From assembly GCF_014078545.1 (NCBI RefSeq), contig NZ_MU078732.1, positions 29,111-93,110 on the forward strand: DNA of 64,000 nt, read 5' to 3'. Source of the stretch: Nitrosopumilus sp. b1 (lineage in GTDB: Archaea; Thermoproteota; Nitrososphaeria; Nitrososphaerales; Nitrosopumilaceae). The stretch's first letter is position 1. Every line of letters begins with the position of its first letter. A program made the position numbers and the translations under genes. Of this stretch, positions 60,784 through 64,000 are shown piece by piece. Below the pieces are notes generated by a model. That model ran no database searches and was not told the origin of the DNA. It was given only the letters and a program-made list of their open reading frames with translations.

Positions 60784-61970
60784 AACAACTGCCCTAGAAT
60801 TTTTTCGACGTCATATGGTTTGTAAATTACATCAGTAGGCTTCATTTCCCGAAGTTTTTTCTTTGTTTCAGAGGTAAAGTCTGCAGTAACCATGATTACT
60901 TTAGATTCAGGATTAATCTCACGAATTTTCTTTAGTGCATAAAATCCATCGTATTCAGGCATCATTATATCCAAAAATACCACATCTGGTCTTAGCTGTT
61001 CATACACATCTACGCCTTCTTTGCCGTTTTTGCATTTTCCAACAACCTGAATTCCCTTTATTTCCAAATAATCTGAAAACATTTCTACGGCGTCAGGATC
61101 ATCATCCACGACTAGTGCGGTAGTTTCCTTTTGCTGTGATGGTTCATCTTTTGTTTTGTCTACTCTGATCTCTTTTCCAATTTTCCACATAAATTTACAT
61201 AGGCTTCTCATGTTGCCACTTATTTCATCTGAATTTGTAACCAATGCAGAATCATCACTAGTACTTTGACTAGATGTAGAAGAAGTATATCCTGACATTA
61301 GAACTTGGGATGAATTGCAGATAATTCTTCCTTGTGAAGGAAGTTTTGCTATTTTAAAATAATTTACACCTAATCGCTTTGCACATTCTAGCTTTGTTGA
61401 TATCTCAAGTTCTGTCATTAGTTTTATTACGACATTTCGTTTGGAAGCCTTCTTAATTGCCTCTGGAATATCAGTATAGTACATTCGAATTAAATCTGAA
61501 ACTGTGGTAACTAGATAGAGTTCATCTGTGGTCTCATCAATGATTTTGATGATTTGATCATAGATGTTTTCTCTACCAGAAATTACAGTCAGCTTTGGTA
61601 AATTTGCAGTCTCTTGGTTTGTTTTTACTTTGTTAAGAATTTCTAGTAATTTCTCAACATTATTTTCAAGCTTTTCAGCTTCTTGTTTTCTTTTTTTAAT
61701 TATATCTAAGAGAATTTCTTTTGGTTCATTTGCTGAAAATTTTATTGGTGAAGAAAGAGTCGATGTAACGAATCCTTGATTTTTTAAATTTTCTAAAATT
61801 TTGTAACCTCTAACTCTGTCTGTTTGTGTAAAATGACTAATTTCACTTGCTTTTGATGAACCCATTCGAAGTAATCCAAGATAGACCTTGGCCTCATCTT
61901 CATCTAATCCAAAATCCTTGAGAAGTTCAATTCCTTCTTTCTCAAAATCAACTACCGCTTCCTGTGCCAT
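60780..61970 (-). CDS. TrmB-type transcription regulator fused to a CheY-like receiver
   Basis: A 396-aa fusion. Residues ~8-80 are a TrmB-family winged helix (GLDEDEAKVYLGLLRMGSSK, recognition helix around RVRGYKILENLKNQGF). Next come a coiled-coil linker (90-118) and the TrmB-type PLD-like sensor domain (about 125-270). Residues ~284-396 are a complete receiver: acidic pocket D289-D291, phosphoacceptor D334 (VVFLDIMMPEYDG), T362 and K384. The order (DNA-binding first, receiver last) is the reverse of typical bacterial response regulators. The histidine kinase gene 84 bp upstream on the same strand is the likely partner. Its stop overlaps the secreted-protein gene. Confidence 0.93.
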   Translation of the reverse strand: MAQEAVVDFEKEGIELLKDFGLDEDEAKVYLGLLRMGSSKASEISHFTQTDRVRGYKILENLKNQGFVTSTLSSPIKFSANEPKEILLDIIKKRKQEAEKLENNVEKLLEILNKVKTNQETANLPKLTVISGRENIYDQIIKIIDETTDELYLVTTVSDLIRMYYTDIPEAIKKASKRNVVIKLMTELEISTKLECAKRLGVNYFKIAKLPSQGRIICNSSQVLMSGYTSSTSSQSTSDDSALVTNSDEISGNMRSLCKFMWKIGKEIRVDKTKDEPSQQKETTALVVDDDPDAVEMFSDYLEIKGIQVVGKCKNGKEGVDVYEQLRPDVVFLDIMMPEYDGFYALKKIREINPESKVIMVTADFTSETKKKLREMKPTDVIYKPYDVEKILGQLF

Positions 61971-62054
61971 ATTTTATGAATAAAAAAAGTACATTTTTTC
62001 TAGTGTGTTGTACGATTGAACAAACTTTTTTTGAGATTTTATTCCTAAAGGATT

Positions 62055-63617
62055 CTAGGTATTTTCTCTAGTCATGGTTAATTTTGATGGCTTTTTAGGT
62101 TCAATATCCTCTGTGGCCTCTTCAAATTCTGTTTTTTTGGTCTTTTCCGCTTTTGGAAGCATTATTGTAAATGTTGTAGGATGATTTGAGGCCTCAATTT
62201 TCCCACCATGCTTTTCGATAATACTTTTGCAACTAGCCAAACCTAATCCTGTCCCAATTTGCTTTGTAGTAAATAGGGGCTCAAAGATCTTTTCCATTGC
62301 AGATTCTGGGATGCCTGGGCCCGAATCTTCCATCTCTACTATAGCATAATCGTCTTTATCATGAATTCTAAATGAAATTGTTCCTTCTCCATCTATTGCC
62401 TGTATGGCATTGTTTATCATGTTAGAAAATACAATTTCCAGTTTGAATGCATCACAATTAATTGAGGCACTATTTTTTGGCAGATTTATGCGAATATGAG
62501 ATGGTACTGTCGTATTAAGAATTGAGGATTCTATAATTGTAGACAAGGAATGACGCTCCATTTGAAGCTCTGATACATTAACGTAATCTAGGACATCATC
62601 TATTTGATGAGTCATTCTGGCTACTGCCCTTCCAACCATTGCCATTTGGTGACTAGTCTTTTCATCCATTATAGGATCAAGCTTTACCTTCATTATTTCA
62701 ACAGAGTTTTTGATGACTGAGAGAGGATTACGCAAGTCATGTGCTAAACGGCTGGCTAGATTTCCAATGGAAGATAGTCGTTCATTGGTAACAATTGTTT
62801 TATTTAGTTTAGAAAGCTCAGAAGACATTGAGTCAATGTCTCTTGCAAGTTCAGATATTTCATCATCCCCTTTCATGTTATTTTTGATAAATTCCCCGGT
62901 TGCAATTGTATGCGTAGTTTTTCTTAGTTTTTGAAGAGGATTTGAGATTGATTTTAGGATCATATATCTAATTCCTAATGATGCTGCAATGAAGACGTTA
63001 AGTGTTATGAAAATTGTCAAAGTGGTATTTGATACTAGAGAATCAACAAAGTCCTTAGTGTCACTTACATTTGCTGCTGTCTGACTAACAGTCAAGTCAA
63101 TTATATTGTTGATGTTTTGTTGTGCCTGATGAAAATCTTCAGATAACGCAAGAATTTGGTTTCCACTTGCGCCATTAGATTTTAATTTTATCATGGTATT
63201 TGATACAATAATCAAGTCATTCCATTTTTCTGCAATTTCATTAGAATTACTGTCTTGATTTGGAAAGTGATAATCCATTAAATTAGAATATTGTGAGTAT
63301 GCTTGATTAAATGAGGACTTGGCCTTTTCTATTTGATAAAACTGAATTTCAAGCTCTTCTTCTATTTCGGCAAGTTCTACTCCTTTTGCAGTTTTAGATC
63401 CCTCTTCTAAAAGTAGAATCTCCATAGTTCTTGAAGTCACTTGAGTTGCTGACTGCCTCATTTCTGTAAGGGAGTCAAGAATTGGCAAAGTCTGATCGCT
63501 CAGATTGGCAAATGTGTCTTGGACCTGTTTTGTGTTGATTAGTGCAATAAATGAAACCATTCCGATTAGGCTTACTAGGATAATAATTTCCAGGGCTAGT
63601 TTTGTCCGTATTCTCAT
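62055..63617 (-). CDS. membrane sensor histidine kinase
   Basis: A 520-aa kinase. TM1 is at about 8-28, followed by an extracytoplasmic four-helix-bundle domain (about 30-195, similar in layout to chemoreceptor 4HB domains), then TM2 (about 198-218), a HAMP domain (about 219-272), HisKA with the phosphorylated H293 (LAHDLRNPLSV), and HATPase_c (N box NMINNAIQAI, G1 DSGPGIP, G2 GTGLGLAS). A basic, Lys/Glu-rich tail ends the protein. All catalytic elements are intact. It is probably co-transcribed with the TrmB-REC gene. The stimulus is unknown; an exterior 4HB domain suggests a small external ligand or mechanical/osmotic input. Confidence 0.94.
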   Translation of the reverse strand: MRIRTKLALEIIILVSLIGMVSFIALINTKQVQDTFANLSDQTLPILDSLTEMRQSATQVTSRTMEILLLEEGSKTAKGVELAEIEEELEIQFYQIEKAKSSFNQAYSQYSNLMDYHFPNQDSNSNEIAEKWNDLIIVSNTMIKLKSNGASGNQILALSEDFHQAQQNINNIIDLTVSQTAANVSDTKDFVDSLVSNTTLTIFITLNVFIAASLGIRYMILKSISNPLQKLRKTTHTIATGEFIKNNMKGDDEISELARDIDSMSSELSKLNKTIVTNERLSSIGNLASRLAHDLRNPLSVIKNSVEIMKVKLDPIMDEKTSHQMAMVGRAVARMTHQIDDVLDYVNVSELQMERHSLSTIIESSILNTTVPSHIRINLPKNSASINCDAFKLEIVFSNMINNAIQAIDGEGTISFRIHDKDDYAIVEMEDSGPGIPESAMEKIFEPLFTTKQIGTGLGLASCKSIIEKHGGKIEASNHPTTFTIMLPKAEKTKKTEFEEATEDIEPKKPSKLTMTRENT

Positions 63618-63729
63618 GGTCTAAAATCCACCCATATTGCAGTAAAATAGTAGCTCGTCAGGACTAAGCTTTGACCCCAAAAACTGAATATTCATGCGTA
63701 TTTGCGCACAAAATTTGATTAAAGAAAAT

Positions 63730-63750
63730 GTATGTAATGGCATTACAGAC
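63730..63750 (+). promoter_or_regulatory. 21-bp palindromic operator, site 2
   Basis: Arms GTATGTAAT and ATTACAGAC, around GGC, are complementary at eight of nine positions. It matches site 1 at 59546-59566 in the core (TGTAATGG-ATTACA) and in the flanking CAGAA. It lies 8 bases upstream of a TATA-like CTTATCC, which is 26-30 bases before the TTG of the next gene. That is the place for an activator or a promoter-blocking repressor. It sits in the 170-bp gap between the divergent histidine kinase gene and the Ala/Gly-repeat gene. Confidence 0.6.
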
Positions 63751-63787
63751 AGAATAACTTATCCTAGGTACACGAAAGAATGTCACT

Positions 63788-64000
63788 TTGAAAACTACCA
63801 ATACTTCACAAAGTTCACGGGTCCTAGTAGTATTCCTAACTGCAATTCTACTCACTTGGAGTTTTAGCAGTGCAGGAGTTGCTAGTGCGCTTCCAGTTGA
63901 TGCTGGTGGAGCAGCAAGCAGTGCAGCAAGTAATGCTGGTGGAGCAACAGGTGATGCAGGAAACACTGTAGGTGGAGCAACAGGTGATGCAGGAAACACT
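63788..64000 (+). CDS. secreted Ala/Gly-rich repeat protein (3' part outside window)
   Basis: Reading from the TTG at 63788 gives a basic start, a hydrophobic signal core (VLVVFLTAILLTWSFSSAG) and likely cleavage near ASA-L. A low-complexity Ala/Gly/Ser/Asn chain follows (PVDAGGAASSAASNAGG). It enters an 11-residue tandem repeat, GGATGDAGNT plus one residue, at the window edge. No stop is reached, so the gene continues. The TTG is supported by a TATA-like box and the palindrome upstream. Such compositions are typical of flexible surface, adhesin-like or fibre proteins. Confidence 0.7.
   Translation, partial: MKTTNTSQSSRVLVVFLTAILLTWSFSSAGVASALPVDAGGAASSAASNAGGATGDAGNTVGGATGDAGNT
63935..64000 (+). 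repeat. 33-bp (11-codon) tandem repeat
   Basis: Two in-phase units, 63935-63967 and 63968-64000, are identical at 31 of 33 positions. The array is cut by the window end. High nucleotide identity points to recent expansion and likely length variation between strains. Confidence 0.85.

Noticed and set aside
63664..63999. 111-codon minus-strand frame rich in Ala/Pro at the right edge
   Set aside because: It is the complement of the Ala/Gly repeat. The plus strand has the signal peptide, start codon and promoter.

Overview
The window looks like chromosomal DNA of an ammonia-oxidising archaeon of the Nitrosopumilaceae (Thaumarchaeota / Nitrososphaerota), close to Nitrosopumilus or Nitrosarchaeum. 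The base composition is AT-rich. Many genes start with ATG, TTG or GTG about 25-30 bp after a TATA box, with almost no leader. Archaea-specific genes include Taw1, Kae1 and Bud32, archaeosine TGT, TiaS, diphthamide synthase, exosome Csl4 and MptE. A very large S-layer protein of about 1740 aa lies close to a Rieske / cytochrome b / blue-copper cluster, as I recall for Nitrosopumilus maritimus. The organism is inferred from content and memory, not from a search. I see no CRISPR array, insertion sequence, rRNA or integrase, and no gene-free stretch longer than 300 bases.

Layout. 1-2.6 kb: a small unknown gene, tRNA-His, a 28-aa membrane microprotein, a CorA-type channel and an unknown membrane protein. 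2.6-9.6 kb: a dihydrouridine synthase and two giant secreted calcium-repeat (thrombospondin type 3-like) paralogues built from nested repeats. 9.7-16.6 kb: tRNA modification and nucleotide housekeeping (Taw1, NTP pyrophosphatase, Bud32, Kae1, a TGS GTPase, an AK6-like kinase, archaeosine TGT). 16.6-20.2 kb: a ferredoxin, two tiny facing paralogues, a beta-CASP nuclease, an OGG1-like glycosylase and tRNA-Arg. 20.2-22.9 kb: blue-copper protein, cytochrome b and Rieske protein, a complex III-like electron-transfer set. 23-33 kb: a cell-surface block with a giant subtilisin-like protease, a membrane-anchored surface protein and the S-layer protein. 33.2-35.7 kb: a ubiquitin-like/E1 fusion and threonine synthase. 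36.4-43.8 kb: a compact histidine operon hisG-D-C-(HAD phosphatase)-B-H-A-F-I, without hisE. 43.8-46.2 kb: HMG-CoA reductase coupled to a sugar-dehydrogenase-like propeller. 46.2-52 kb: initiator tRNA-Met with a probable D-loop intron, TiaS, Dph2, a TPR protein, an MDR dehydrogenase, Csl4 and prephenate dehydratase. 52-58 kb: IMP dehydrogenase and GMP synthase flanking a divergent dihydropteroate-synthase-like / MptE pair. 58-64 kb: surface/secreted proteins, a CBS protein and a two-component pair (histidine kinase plus TrmB-REC fusion), then the start of an Ala/Gly-repeat secreted protein.

The most promising leads for undescribed biology are in the last 6 kb. Two near-identical 21-bp palindromes sit at the same distance from TATA-like boxes. 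One precedes the Ala/Gly-repeat protein; the other precedes a short intergenic segment that resembles a small-RNA gene. Between the two palindromes lies the TrmB-REC / histidine-kinase pair. Other leads are palindromes directly upstream of the corA and S-layer promoters, a MoaD-like domain fused in line to its E1 enzyme, exact 612-bp higher-order repeats in a surface protein, an Asp-ligand ferredoxin and the intron in initiator tRNA.
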